Shown piece by piece: positions 36,576 to 45,580 of a DNA stretch of 64,000 nt. A program made the position numbers and the translations under genes. This stretch comes from Dechloromonas sp. HYN0024 (lineage in GTDB: Bacteria; Pseudomonadota; Gammaproteobacteria; Burkholderiales; Rhodocyclaceae). The notes beneath the pieces are model-generated. The model saw only the letters and a program-made list of their open reading frames with translations. It was not told the DNA's origin and did no database searches. The DNA lies in the NCBI RefSeq assembly GCF_003441615.1, contig NZ_CP031842.1, forward strand, positions 2,736,001 to 2,800,000. Reading direction: 5' to 3'. The first letter of the stretch is position 1. Every line of letters starts with the position of its first letter.

Positions 36576-38009
36576 ATGTCACGCCACACCAAGATTGTTG
36601 CCACCCTCGGCCCCGCCTCATCGACGCCGGAGGTGCTGGAGCGCATGGTCCAGGCCGGCATTGATGTCGTCCGGATGAATTTCTCGCACGGCACGGCCGA
36701 TGACCACAAGGCCCGCGCCGACGCCATTCGCGCCGCTGCCGCCAAGTATGGCCGGACGGTCGGCATTCTCGGCGACCTGCAGGGACCGAAGATTCGCGTC
36801 GGCAAGTTTGAGTCCGGCAAGATCACGCTGGTCATTGGCGAACCATTCATCCTCGATGCCCAGTGCACGCTCGGCAATCAGGAGCGCGTCGGCCTTGACT
36901 ACAAGGATCTGCCGAAGGATGTCGTGCATGGCGACATCCTCCTGCTCGACGATGGCCGCCTGAAACTGCAAGTCACTGGCGTGCGCGGGCATGAAATCCA
37001 TACCCGCGTGCTGGTTGGCGGCGAGCTCTCGAACAACAAGGGAATCAATCGCCAGGGTGGCGGCCTGACCGCCCCGGCCCTGACCGCCAAGGACATGGAA
37101 GACATCAAGACGGCGGCCCAGATCGGCGTCGATTTCGTTGCCGTTTCTTTCCCGAAAAGCGCCGCTGACATGTACATGGCCCGCCAGTTGCTGCGCGCCG
37201 CCGGCAGCATGGCCGTTCTGATCGCCAAGATCGAGCGGGTTGAAGCCGTTGAAAATCTCGCCGATATTCTCGACGCCTCGGATGGCGTCATGGTCGCCCG
37301 CGGCGATCTTGCCGTCGAAGTCGGCGACGCCTCCGTGCCTGCCCTGCAGAAGAAGATGATCCGCATGGCACGCGACAAGAACAAGCTGACCATCACCGCC
37401 ACGCAGATGATGGAGTCGATGATCTCGTCGCCGGTACCAACCCGCGCTGAAGTTTCCGATGTAGCCAATGCTGTCCTCGACGGCACCGATGCGGTGATGC
37501 TCTCGGCCGAAACGGCGGCCGGCAAATACCCGGTCGAAGTCGTTGAGTCGATGGCGCGCATCTGCGTCGAAGCTGAGCGTTCAGCCGAAATCACCCTCGA
37601 CCGCGAATTTCTCGACCGGGTGTTCACGCGCATCGACCAGTCGATTGCCATGGCCGCCATCTGGACGGCCCATCACCTCAAGGTCAAGGCCATCGCCGCC
37701 CTCACCCAGTCCGGCTCCACGGCGCTGTGGATGAGCCGAATGAACTGCGGCGTGCCGATTTATGCGTTGACGCCGGATGCCGAGTCGGTCGGCCGCATGG
37801 CCCTTTACCGTGGCGTCTGCCCGTTGCTCATGAATCAGCAGCACACTGACCGCGACCTGCTGCTGGCCGAAGCCGAGCAACTGCTGATCGACCGTGGTGT
37901 GGTTGAACTGGGCGATCTGATGGCCCTCACCATCGGCGAACCAATCGGCTCGACCGGCGGCACCAACACGCTCAAGATCGTCCGCGTCGGCGAACATCAA
38001 ATCACTTAA
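36576..38009 (+). CDS. pyk: Pyruvate kinase
   Basis: A 477-residue enzyme that converts phosphoenolpyruvate and ADP to pyruvate and ATP. It begins TKIVATLGPASSTPEVLERM, has MNFSHGTADDH, the B-domain, IAKIERVEAVENL (with the catalytic Lys and metal-binding Glu), MVARGDLAVEVG and TATQMMESMISSPVPTRAEV. Its length matches bacterial pyruvate kinases (470-480). It follows pgk after 75 bases holding a hairpin, and fba follows after 42 bases. Confidence 0.97.
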   Translation: MSRHTKIVATLGPASSTPEVLERMVQAGIDVVRMNFSHGTADDHKARADAIRAAAAKYGRTVGILGDLQGPKIRVGKFESGKITLVIGEPFILDAQCTLGNQERVGLDYKDLPKDVVHGDILLLDDGRLKLQVTGVRGHEIHTRVLVGGELSNNKGINRQGGGLTAPALTAKDMEDIKTAAQIGVDFVAVSFPKSAADMYMARQLLRAAGSMAVLIAKIERVEAVENLADILDASDGVMVARGDLAVEVGDASVPALQKKMIRMARDKNKLTITATQMMESMISSPVPTRAEVSDVANAVLDGTDAVMLSAETAAGKYPVEVVESMARICVEAERSAEITLDREFLDRVFTRIDQSIAMAAIWTAHHLKVKAIAALTQSGSTALWMSRMNCGVPIYALTPDAESVGRMALYRGVCPLLMNQQHTDRDLLLAEAEQLLIDRGVVELGDLMALTIGEPIGSTGGTNTLKIVRVGEHQIT

Positions 38010-38051
38010 AATAGTCCGATTACCTAATCAAGAACCCGAACAGGAGTCCCC

Positions 38052-39116
38052 ATGCCGCTCGTATCCATGCGCCAACTGCTCGACCACGCCGCTGAAAACG
38101 GCTACGGTCTGCCCGCCTTCAACGTCAATAACATGGAACAGGTCTGGGCCATTTGCGAAGCGGCCAGCCAGATCGACGCCCCGGTCATCATGCAGGCCTC
38201 GGCCGGCGCCCGCAAATATGCCGGCGAGCCCTTCCTGCGCCACCAGATTCTCGCCGCCCTCGAAGCCTATCCCAACCTGCCCATCGTCATGCACCAGGAC
38301 CACGGCCAGAGTCCGGCTGTCTGCATGGCGGCCATCCGCTCAGGCTTCACCTCGGTGATGATGGACGGTTCGCTCGAAGCCGACGGCAAGACCACCGCCT
38401 CGTATGAGTACAACGTCGGTGTCTCCCGCGAAGTGGTCAAGTTTGCCCACGCCATCGGCGTCTCGGTTGAGGCCGAACTGGGTGTCCTCGGCTCGCTCGA
38501 AACCATGATGGGTGACAAGGAAGACGGCCACGGCGCCGAAGGCACGATGACGCGCGAACAACTGCTGACCGACGTCGAGCAGGCGGCCGATTTCGTCAAG
38601 CAGACCAACTGCGACGCTCTCGCCATCGCGATTGGCACCAGCCACGGCGCCTACAAGTTCACCAAGAAGCCGACGGGGGACATCCTCGCCATCGACCGCA
38701 TCGCCGAAATCCACGCCCGCATCCCGAACACCCACCTCGTCATGCACGGCTCGTCGAGTGTGCCGCAGGAACTGCTGGCCGAAATCCGCGAATTCGGCGG
38801 CGACATGAAGGAAACCTACGGCGTGCCCGTCGAGGAAATCGTCAAGGGCATCAAGCACGGCGTGCGCAAGGTCAATATCGACACTGACATCCGCCTCGCC
38901 ATGACCGGTGCCGTTCGCCGCTATCTGTTCGAGAACCCCGGCAAGTTCGACCCGCGCGACTACCTCAAGCCGGCCCGCGAAGCAGCCAAGAAAATCTGTC
39001 TGGCCCGCTTCGAAGCCTTCGGCTGTGCCGGCCGCGCCAGCCAGATCAAGCCGATGTCGCTGGAAAAGATGGCCGAGCGTTACACCAAGGGCGAACTGAA
39101 CCAGATCGTCAAATAG
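38052..39116 (+). CDS. fba: Class II fructose-bisphosphate aldolase, Calvin-type
   Basis: A 354-residue zinc-dependent aldolase. Seen are [12 protein letters not shown], the zinc-ligand block [42 protein letters not shown] and MHGSSSVPQ, and [14 protein letters not shown] at the phosphate-binding end. The length and the C-terminal [15 protein letters not shown] fit the Calvin-cycle (CbbA-type) subtype. GGAG lies six bases before the ATG. It ends the glycolytic/Calvin cluster and is followed by a terminator. Confidence 0.96.
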   Translation: MPLVSMRQLLDHAAENGYGLPAFNVNNMEQVWAICEAASQIDAPVIMQASAGARKYAGEPFLRHQILAALEAYPNLPIVMHQDHGQSPAVCMAAIRSGFTSVMMDGSLEADGKTTASYEYNVGVSREVVKFAHAIGVSVEAELGVLGSLETMMGDKEDGHGAEGTMTREQLLTDVEQAADFVKQTNCDALAIAIGTSHGAYKFTKKPTGDILAIDRIAEIHARIPNTHLVMHGSSSVPQELLAEIREFGGDMKETYGVPVEEIVKGIKHGVRKVNIDTDIRLAMTGAVRRYLFENPGKFDPRDYLKPAREAAKKICLARFEAFGCAGRASQIKPMSLEKMAERYTKGELNQIVK

Positions 39117-39134
39117 GCATCAGCCAGGGCCAAG

Positions 39135-39162
39135 AAAAAAGCCGCCTGCGGGCGGCTTTTTT
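39135..39162. terminator. Intrinsic terminator after fba
   Basis: GCCGCC (39141-39146) pairs with GGCGGC (39151-39156), flanked by AAAAAA and TTTTTT, so it can act in both directions. Confidence 0.9.
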
Positions 39163-39180
39163 ACGATCGCTGGAAATCGG

Positions 39181-39423
39181 TCAATACAGGGTACGCGTCG
39201 AATCGAACACTTCGGCCGCCTTGTCGAGGAGGTAGTTGTCTATCTGCCGGGCAGCCGGCATGTTGCCGAAATACAGCGCGAAGTCCTCGGCCGACATCTC
39301 GGTGACTTCGGCCGTGGGCAGACGACGCTCGACACTATGGCGGCGATCATTCCAGTCGGGCGGTGGCCCGATGTCACGCCCACGTCTATCTTTCTTAATC
39401 CGGCGATCCTGGCTTGCACTCAT
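39181..39423 (-). CDS. Small conserved hypothetical protein
   Basis: An 80-residue soluble protein. The N-terminal 35 residues are highly charged (SQDRRIKKDRRGRDIGPPPD, NDRRHSVERR); the rest reads EVTEMSAEDFALYFGNMPAA and then a helical end. I recall similar short proteins in Betaproteobacteria but cannot name a function. I chose the ATG at 39423 because GAGGA lies eight bases upstream; a start at 39477 would add 18 hydrophobic residues without a ribosome binding site. It is convergent with fba and divergent from the DUF4337-like gene. Confidence 0.7.
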   Translation of the reverse strand: MSASQDRRIKKDRRGRDIGPPPDWNDRRHSVERRLPTAEVTEMSAEDFALYFGNMPAARQIDNYLLDKAAEVFDSTRTLY

Positions 39424-39626
39424 TGAGCTTTCCTCGCAAATCACAATATAGGCGAATGGTAATATAACGAAAGCCATAGGCTCGGAAATATTTCACACTA
39501 TTTGTCACGAATCGCTTTTTAGTCACTTTTGCGACAACGCAGCACGCCGAGTGCCGATATTCCATTCAGCGCCAGCGGATATAAAATACGCCGCTTCGCC
39601 GAACCCATTTGCAAAAAGGAAAGTCA

Positions 39627-40202
39627 ATGTCCGGACACGGTTTTCACGTTCATGGCCCGCACGATCACGAAGTCGAACACGTTGCCCAGCACGGCGGCGA
39701 CAATTTCACCTCGCGCATCGCGGTTCTCACCGCCGTCCTGTCGACCGTCGGTGCCATCTTCGGCTACATGGGCGGTCACTCGCAAAACGCCGCGCTGCTC
39801 TTCAAGAACGATGCAGCCATCCAGAAAACCGCTGCCTCCAACCAGTGGAACTACTACCAGGCCAAGAGCAACAAGCAGAACCTGGCCGAACTGTCGGTCG
39901 TGCTGACCCACGGTGAGGACCAGGAAAAGTTCAAGCAGGCCATCGAGCGATACAAGAAGGAAAAGGAAGAGATCAAGGTCGAGGCCGAGAAACTTGAAGC
40001 CGAAGCCAAGGCTTCCGACCACCACAGCAATCAGGAAATGCACGTGCACGAGCGCTGGGCCCTGGCCACGACGCTGATCCAGATCGCCATCGCCCTCTCT
40101 GCCATCACCCTGCTCACCCGCAAGCGCTGGATGCTGGTCGGGGTCTATGGATCATCGGCACTGGGTGTGGTTGCCGGCATCATGGGCTACCTCCACCTCT
40201 GA
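39627..40202 (+). CDS. DUF4337-like membrane protein with His-rich N-terminus
   Basis: A 191-residue protein. The first 22 residues hold seven His (SGHGFHVHGPHDHEVEH and on), a possible metal-binding tail. A first helix (about 32-50) with STVGAIFGYMGGHSQNAALL is followed by a long charged coiled coil (about 85-130) and two C-terminal helices (about 145-185). The order helix, coiled coil, helix pair fits DUF4337. AAGGA lies about seven bases before the chosen ATG; TTG at 39609 is less likely. The secreted Ppx-like gene starts five bases after its stop, so they are co-transcribed. Confidence 0.72.
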   Translation: MSGHGFHVHGPHDHEVEHVAQHGGDNFTSRIAVLTAVLSTVGAIFGYMGGHSQNAALLFKNDAAIQKTAASNQWNYYQAKSNKQNLAELSVVLTHGEDQEKFKQAIERYKKEKEEIKVEAEKLEAEAKASDHHSNQEMHVHERWALATTLIQIAIALSAITLLTRKRWMLVGVYGSSALGVVAGIMGYLHL

Positions 40203-40207
40203 GCGGC

Positions 40208-41290
40208 ATGAACCGCCTCTGCCGACAGCTGGCCGGACTGGCCAGCTGCCTGCTCGCCACCCTGGCGATGGCTGGGGAGCCCTGTCGCATCGCCTTCGAC
40301 ATGGGCTCTTCCGGCATTCGCGCCGGTCAATCCGGTCACCCGGAAATCCGGCGCGCCGACATCGACTACCTCACCCCCCTGTCGGCCGGGCGCGGCCTGG
40401 CCGAAACCTTTCCGCCGACCATCGCAGCCCTGCGGGACCTGCCGGCCAGCGGCGGTTTTGCCACCGACTGCCCACGTCTTGGCGGCGGCTTTTCGGCCTG
40501 GCGCATCGCCGCCAGCGAAGACCGCCGGCAACTCGCCAGCGACCTCGCCGCCATTCGCCAGGCCAGCGGCGTTGCTGTGATCGTCATCCCGCAGCGTCAG
40601 GAAGGCGCCTACGGCTATCAGGGGGCGCAACAGTTACTGGGTGACCGGCTGACCACGTCGCACATTCTGGATATCGGCGGCGGCAGCCTGCAGATCGCCG
40701 GCAATAGCCACTCGTTCGGCGCCCTGTTCGGCCAGAAATTATGGCACCGCGAACTGTGCAAGGCCCTGCGTAACGCCACCGAACTGCCCTGCCAGCTACA
40801 ACCGATGAGCCGAGCAGAAGTGGACAGTGCCCGCCGCCTGCTACGCAGCCGCCTGCCAGGGATCGCCCGCGACCTGCCACAAGGCGCGACAATGACGGCC
40901 ATCAGCCGCCCGGTCACCCGCGGTGTCGCCCCTGCCGTCGCCAACCTGTTCAATCTTCCGGCCGGCCTCAGCGAAATCTCCCCGACCCGACTCCGTGCCA
41001 CCGTCGACACCGTTGCCAGCCTGAGCCTTGACGACATGGCCGAGCGCCTGGGCAGCGAACGCAAGCATGCCGCCTACCTCATCTCCGACCTGCTGCTGGT
41101 TGAAGGGCTGGTCGAAACCACCGGCGGCCACGACCTGCGCATTGCCGAAATCGACCTGACCAACCTACCCGGCCTGCTCGCCGACGACCGTGGCTATCAG
41201 TGGGTCGCCCGCCACGACTGCTACCTGCAACGCCTGCGCAAGCTGGGCATCGGCGCTTACTTCAGTGACGCAGCCACCTGCCGGCCTTGA
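40208..41290 (+). CDS. Secreted Ppx/GppA-fold protein
   Basis: A 360-residue protein of the exopolyphosphatase/GppA (ASKHA) fold with an apparent Sec signal peptide (residues 1-23, ending AMAGEP). The two phosphate-binding blocks of the fold are seen: RIAFDMGSSGIRAG (like IDLGSNS in Ppx) and HILDIGGGSLQIAG (like DIGGGS). Ppx and GppA are normally cytosolic; here export would place a polyphosphate or nucleotide phosphatase in the periplasm. At 360 residues it lacks the C-terminal HD domain of long Ppx. It is co-transcribed with the DUF4337-like gene. Activity is inferred only. Confidence 0.75.
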   Translation: MNRLCRQLAGLASCLLATLAMAGEPCRIAFDMGSSGIRAGQSGHPEIRRADIDYLTPLSAGRGLAETFPPTIAALRDLPASGGFATDCPRLGGGFSAWRIAASEDRRQLASDLAAIRQASGVAVIVIPQRQEGAYGYQGAQQLLGDRLTTSHILDIGGGSLQIAGNSHSFGALFGQKLWHRELCKALRNATELPCQLQPMSRAEVDSARRLLRSRLPGIARDLPQGATMTAISRPVTRGVAPAVANLFNLPAGLSEISPTRLRATVDTVASLSLDDMAERLGSERKHAAYLISDLLLVEGLVETTGGHDLRIAEIDLTNLPGLLADDRGYQWVARHDCYLQRLRKLGIGAYFSDAATCRP

Positions 41291-41313
41291 GTGCGCATCG
41301 CCGCCGCCAGCAC

Positions 41314-42186
41314 TCAACTGCCTAGCGTCCACTCCAGTTGCTCATACTCCGAAATAACCTGCGCGCCGAGCAGCAGCAGGGTCGCCGCCAGCTCGATACT
41401 GAACAGCACCACCACGGCTGTGGTCAGGGAATCGTACACCACGCTGGCTTTTGACAGTGTGGTGAAATACCAGACCAGCACATGGCGGATGACATCCCAG
41501 ATCAGTGTAATCACCACCGCCCCTAGCAGGGCGTGACGAACGCGGGTTCGGCCGACCGGCAGAACAATGTAGAAGAAGGTCAGAATGAGGACTTCCGAAG
41601 CCAGCCCCAAGGCGTAAAAAGCCGGTCCGGACCAGCCGCGCAGCGACCAGTCACTCCCGAACAGATGGAGGCTTTCCTGCGCCACGCCGAGGATGGTCAC
41701 CGACAGCACCGTGATGCCGAACAAAGCCACGCCAACCAGCAGGACCAGGCTATAGGGCAACAGCGCAACAATCACGGCGTGGCGCTTCTTCGAAACATGA
41801 CGATGGGCAAATATCTGCGCCATCGCCTTCTGCAAAATGGAAAAAGTCAGCGAACTGAAGAACAGCATGGTGCCCAGCAGGACCACACCAATCGACACGC
41901 CGTTATCGATAAAGCCAGAGACATCGGACAACACCGCAGCAGCCTGACTCGGCACCAGCCATTCCAGATAGCGCTGCAAGGTTGCCAGCAACTCGGCCTG
42001 ATCGACCCAGTGCGACAGCACCAGCACCGACAGCGAAATCATCGGCAACAACGACAGCAAGCCGTAATACGCCACCGCCCCGGCCAGCAACAAGCCCTGG
42101 TTGCGGCTGAAATTACGCAGCACCGTCAGGGTGAAGTCGAGGGGATGAAAGATCAGTTGTTGATCGGTTTTCGATAGGAGATGCAT
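41314..42186 (-). CDS. YihY/BrkB-family inner-membrane protein
   Basis: A 290-residue polytopic protein with six predicted helices, starting after an N-terminal amphipathic segment LDFTLTVLRNFSRNQGLLLAGAVAYYGLLSLLPM, which is the family signature. Later GAVVITLIWDVIRHVLVWYF and the final helices fit YihY. Members were once called ribonuclease BN, which is incorrect; their function is unknown, with suggested roles in transport. I chose the ATG at 42186 with GAGG close upstream; an extension to 42246 has no family likeness. Monocistronic, convergent with the Ppx-like gene. Confidence 0.88.
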   Translation of the reverse strand: MHLLSKTDQQLIFHPLDFTLTVLRNFSRNQGLLLAGAVAYYGLLSLLPMISLSVLVLSHWVDQAELLATLQRYLEWLVPSQAAAVLSDVSGFIDNGVSIGVVLLGTMLFFSSLTFSILQKAMAQIFAHRHVSKKRHAVIVALLPYSLVLLVGVALFGITVLSVTILGVAQESLHLFGSDWSLRGWSGPAFYALGLASEVLILTFFYIVLPVGRTRVRHALLGAVVITLIWDVIRHVLVWYFTTLSKASVVYDSLTTAVVVLFSIELAATLLLLGAQVISEYEQLEWTLGS

Positions 42187-42364
42187 AGACCTCAAGGCAC
42201 GACGGTAAGCCGGCAGGCATGACGAACCCACACCCGGCACCGCCAATCACTGACGATGTGCTCAACGATAGCACTCCGGGGCACGCTGTCGGGTCGCTTA
42301 TTGCCCGTCTGAAAATTTCGCGCCGGGGAAATTACGCCGCGACCTCACAGTTGCTGGCCGTAAT

Positions 42365-42898
42365 TTACGTATCAAGCGACTTGATCAGGTCGAAAAGGCG
42401 CTGGTAGAAATCCGGTGCGATAACCGTCTCCTCACCAACCTTGACCAGGGTGTCCTTGTCGATGGCCCAAGGCAGCGACACCGAACCGAGCGCCGAAACG
42501 CTGACACCGGCACTGCTGCCTTTTGATTTCATCTCGAACTGGGTTTCCAGGGCACTGGCGTAAATGACCGCCCCCAGACTGCTCGGCAGGCAAACCAGGG
42601 TAATGCTCAGGCGTGTTGCCTCATCGGCCCGCGGCCGGAAAAACTTTTCGCCGCGAATGCTGTGTGGCTTCTCTTCGCCGATCTGGTAGCCCTGGCTGAG
42701 CAAGGCGCGCTTGCCAACTTCACAAGCCCCTTCAGCTTCGCGGCTGCTGTAGTACTGAAAGGGCGTTTCGCTGGTGAAGGTCTCCGACTGATAGGAGCGA
42801 GGCGCTTTCGTGGCGTGGCAGGCGCCCAGCAGCAGGCCGGCCGACAGGGTCAGAAACAGGGAGCGGCACAACGACGAAGGAAAGAAAGGAGACTTCAT
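42365..42898 (-). CDS. DUF2242-like lipoprotein
   Basis: A 177-residue predicted outer- or inner-membrane lipoprotein. The signal peptide ends in the lipobox LLLGAC (Cys27). The mature part reads SYQSETFTSETPFQYYSSR, then EGACEVGKRALLSQGY, resembling DUF2242; the assignment is from memory. No function is known. The ATG lacks a ribosome binding site; TAAAAT (42907-42912) lies eight bases upstream and could be a -10, giving an almost leaderless message. Confidence 0.7.
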   Translation of the reverse strand: MKSPFFPSSLCRSLFLTLSAGLLLGACHATKAPRSYQSETFTSETPFQYYSSREAEGACEVGKRALLSQGYQIGEEKPHSIRGEKFFRPRADEATRLSITLVCLPSSLGAVIYASALETQFEMKSKGSSAGVSVSALGSVSLPWAIDKDTLVKVGEETVIAPDFYQRLFDLIKSLDT

Positions 42899-43240
42899 GG
42901 CGGCGTATTTTAAGGACTTTGTCGATCACGTGCAGGGTAAGCACGCAGGAAAACACAGCCGCCATCACTGAATAATCCAGCAAGAACAGGTACCTGCCAT
43001 GTATTAATCGGTCTAGCTGATCTTCCGGCCGGGACACCGGAGGAAGGTGTTGGGCACGTTTTCACCCGACCAGCAAGCGCCCTCCGCGCAGCCGGCGAGC
43101 GTTTCTACCAGGTCATTCGGGACCGGTCGACAGCCCGACCGAAAAAGGAATTCGGGCGCAAGCGTGCGCCACTCACCGTATCCTGATTTGCTTAAGATAC
43201 AATCTGTTGCGCCGCAACAACGACACCATCGATCGCCACC
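42899..43240. other. Gene-free 342-base stretch between divergent genes
   Basis: No convincing coding frame is seen; frames that cross it are shadows of neighbouring genes. It holds the possible -10 of the DUF2242-like gene at its left end, TACAAT (43198-43203) as a candidate -10 for the DUF3422 gene at its right end, and the palindrome at 43205-43219. The middle (about 42930-43190) shows nothing I can interpret. Confidence 0.6.
43198..43219 (+). promoter_or_regulatory. -10 element and palindrome before the DUF3422 gene
   Basis: TACAAT (43198-43203, 5 of 6 to the -10 consensus) is followed at once by TGTTGCG-C-CGCAACA (43205-43219), a perfect 7-bp inverted repeat with one central base. This places a possible operator or leader hairpin at the expected transcription start. 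No good -35 is seen. Confidence 0.45.
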
Positions 43241-44554
43241 ATGCACCCTCGCCTGATGCTTCCTGACCTTCAGGAGCACCCGCTCCGCCAGCGTCTCAAT
43301 AACGAATTCCACGCCCGGCCACCGATCCCTCTGGTCGGCGCCATGCTCGTCTCGCACCTGGTCTTCAAGCACAGCACAGAGAAAGCACCAGCCGCGCGCG
43401 ACAATCTGGCGAAACTCTGCCAGGGTCACGTCTGCAATTCGATCGAAAGCTCGGACGCGCACATGATGCTCGACACCGGCGCCTTCCGCATGCGCTGGGA
43501 ACTGCATACCGAATTTTCGAGCTATACCTTCTTCCGCCCGCTGACCAGCGGCGAGGAGTTGCATCCCGACGTCACCGCCTTCGATGCCGTCCATCCCGAG
43601 TGGCTGTCCGGCATTCCCGGCAAGCTGATTGTCGCCACCCATGTCGAGTTGCGGTCGACCATAGAAATCAGTCCGGATTCGATCCTCGCCAGCCTGACCC
43701 CGAATGGCCGGACGATGGTCGCCGCACGGGTAGCCGACAACACCGCCTGGATTTTTACCGACTTCAAGATCGACAACGGCTTCTCGCGCTTTCTCGTCCT
43801 CAATGATGGCATGACCCAGCGGCAGACCGGTCGTACCGTGCAACGCCTGTGCGAGATCGAAACCTACCGGATGATGGCCCTACTCGGCCTGCCCATCGCC
43901 AAGGAAGTCGGCAAATGGCTTTATACCGGCGAAAAGCAACTGGCTGAAATGATGGACCGCATCGGCCAGGCCAAGTCGCCGACCGACGAACGTGAAGTCC
44001 TTGGCACGCTGTCCTCGCTCGCCGCCGAGGTCGAACACTCGGTCGCCCGCACCACCTTCCGCTTCGGTGCTTCACGCGCCTATCACGGGCTGGTCATGCA
44101 GCGCATCGAAGAACTGCGCGAAACGCGCATCTCCGGCCTGCCGACCTTTTTCGAATTCATGCAGCGCCGCCTGATGCCGGCGATGAATACCTGCGAGGCG
44201 ATCAGCCGTCGCCAGGAAGAACTCTCGGCCCGCGTTGCCCGCAACAGCCAGCTGCTGCGCACCCGCGTCGACATCGAACTGGAGCGCCAGAACCAGGAAC
44301 TCCTCGGCCAGATGAATAGCCGCGCCAAGCTGCAACTTCGCTTGCAGGAAACGGTCGAAGGACTCTCCGTCGTCGTCCTCACCTATTACGGCTCGCAACT
44401 GGTGCAGTACCTGGCCAAGGGCACCAAAGAACTGCACCACCTCAACACCGACATGATTACTGCCGTGTCGATCCCCATCATCGCTGGGCTGGTTTTCTGG
44501 GGCACACGCCGGATGCGCAAAAAGCTCGCCGCCGAAGCAGATGGCGCACATTAA
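43241..44554 (+). CDS. DUF3422-family membrane protein
   Basis: A 437-residue protein that begins MHPRLMLPDLQEHPLRQRL, followed by NEFHARPPIP, the signature of DUF3422. A soluble part of about 370 residues, with coiled-coil segments near 340-365, is followed by two C-terminal helices around residues 373-390 and 400-420 and a charged tail. Families of this kind are predicted inner-membrane proteins of unknown function, widespread in proteobacteria. purC starts 37 bases after its stop and has its own perfect TATAAT -10, so the two need not be one unit. Confidence 0.85.
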   Translation: MHPRLMLPDLQEHPLRQRLNNEFHARPPIPLVGAMLVSHLVFKHSTEKAPAARDNLAKLCQGHVCNSIESSDAHMMLDTGAFRMRWELHTEFSSYTFFRPLTSGEELHPDVTAFDAVHPEWLSGIPGKLIVATHVELRSTIEISPDSILASLTPNGRTMVAARVADNTAWIFTDFKIDNGFSRFLVLNDGMTQRQTGRTVQRLCEIETYRMMALLGLPIAKEVGKWLYTGEKQLAEMMDRIGQAKSPTDEREVLGTLSSLAAEVEHSVARTTFRFGASRAYHGLVMQRIEELRETRISGLPTFFEFMQRRLMPAMNTCEAISRRQEELSARVARNSQLLRTRVDIELERQNQELLGQMNSRAKLQLRLQETVEGLSVVVLTYYGSQLVQYLAKGTKELHHLNTDMITAVSIPIIAGLVFWGTRRMRKKLAAEADGAH

Positions 44555-44556
44555 TT

Positions 44557-44562
44557 TATAAT
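44557..44562 (+). promoter_or_regulatory. -10 element of purC
   Basis: A perfect TATAAT lies 29 bases before the purC start, right after the DUF3422 stop. No recognisable -35 is seen at 16-18 bases, so an activator or a weak promoter is possible. Confidence 0.4.
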
Positions 44563-44591
44563 CCTTCTTTTTTGCTTTCGGGAAATCTGCC

Positions 44592-45524
44592 GTGACCGCT
44601 CCCCTCTTCCAGTCCTCCATCACCAGCCTGCCGCTGCTCTCCAAAGGCAAGGTCCGCGACATCTACGCCGTCGACGCCGACAAGCTGCTGATTGTCACCT
44701 CCGACCGCCTCTCCGCCTTCGACGTCATCCTGCCGGACCCGATTCCGCGCAAGGGCGAAGTGCTCACCGCCGTAGCCGATTTCTGGTTTGAAAAACTCGG
44801 CCACATCGTGCCGAACCAATTGACCGGCGTCGATCCGGAATCCGTCGTTGCCGAAAACGAACGTGCTCAGGTGCGTGGTCGCTCGGTCGTCGTCAAGCGC
44901 CTGCGTCCGCTGCCGATTGAAGCCGTCGTCCGTGGCTACGTCATCGGTTCCGGCTGGAAGGACTATCAGGAAACCGGCGCCATCTGTGGCATCGCCCTGC
45001 CGCCCGGCCTGAAAATGGCGCAAAAGCTGCCCGCCCCAATCTTTACCCCGGCCACCAAGGCCGCCGTCGGCGATCACGACGAGAACGTCTCCTTCGCCGT
45101 CGCCCAGGCCAACTGCGCTGCCGATCTGGCCGAGGCCCTCGCCGGCACCGGCAAGAACGGCGCCCAACTGGCCGATGAAGCCCGTATTGCTGCCCTCCGC
45201 CTTTACGAAGAAGCGTCCATCTTTGCCCGTACCCGCGGCATCATCATCGCCGACACCAAGTTCGAGTTCGGCATCGACGCCGCCGGCACCCTGCACCTGA
45301 TCGACGAAGCCCTGACCCCGGACTCGTCGCGTTTTTGGCCGGCCGATCAGTACGAAGAAGGCAAGAACCCGCCTTCCTACGACAAGCAGTTCGTCCGCGA
45401 TTATCTGGAAACCCTGGACTGGGGCAAAGTGGCCCCCGGCCCCTCGCTGCCGGCCGACGTCATTGCAAAAACCAGCGCCAAGTACATCGAGGCCTACGAA
45501 AAGCTGACCGGCAAGACGCTGTAA
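44592..45524 (+). CDS. purC: Phosphoribosylaminoimidazole-succinocarboxamide synthase
   Basis: A 310-residue SAICAR synthetase, which joins CAIR and aspartate in purine synthesis. Motifs are [14 protein letters not shown] (ATP loop), [50 protein letters not shown], and in the C-terminal part [25 protein letters not shown] and [12 protein letters not shown]. It is the long (about 300-residue) form typical of Betaproteobacteria and yeast, not the 237-residue E. coli form. The start is GTG, preceded by GGGAAA. A terminator follows. Confidence 0.97.
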   Translation: MTAPLFQSSITSLPLLSKGKVRDIYAVDADKLLIVTSDRLSAFDVILPDPIPRKGEVLTAVADFWFEKLGHIVPNQLTGVDPESVVAENERAQVRGRSVVVKRLRPLPIEAVVRGYVIGSGWKDYQETGAICGIALPPGLKMAQKLPAPIFTPATKAAVGDHDENVSFAVAQANCAADLAEALAGTGKNGAQLADEARIAALRLYEEASIFARTRGIIIADTKFEFGIDAAGTLHLIDEALTPDSSRFWPADQYEEGKNPPSYDKQFVRDYLETLDWGKVAPGPSLPADVIAKTSAKYIEAYEKLTGKTL

Positions 45525-45538
45525 GCAAACACAACACA

Positions 45539-45562
45539 GGGCGGCCATGACCGCCCTTTTTT
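45539..45562 (+). terminator. Intrinsic terminator after purC
   Basis: GGGCGG (45539-45544) pairs with CCGCCC (45551-45556), followed by six Ts. Confidence 0.9.
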
Positions 45563-45580
45563 CATTTCCCCAGAGCCGAC

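Noticed and set aside
39503..39533. Possible Pho box upstream of the DUF4337-like gene (TGTCAC and AGTCAC).
   Set aside because: The two elements are 18 bases apart, not 11, and the nearer second half (GCGACAA) mismatches in three positions.
42732..43037. A 101-codon minus-strand frame crossing the start of the DUF2242-like gene.
   Set aside because: Half of it is the DUF2242-like gene in another frame, and the remainder has no ribosome binding site or family likeness, although it contains a hydrophobic stretch.
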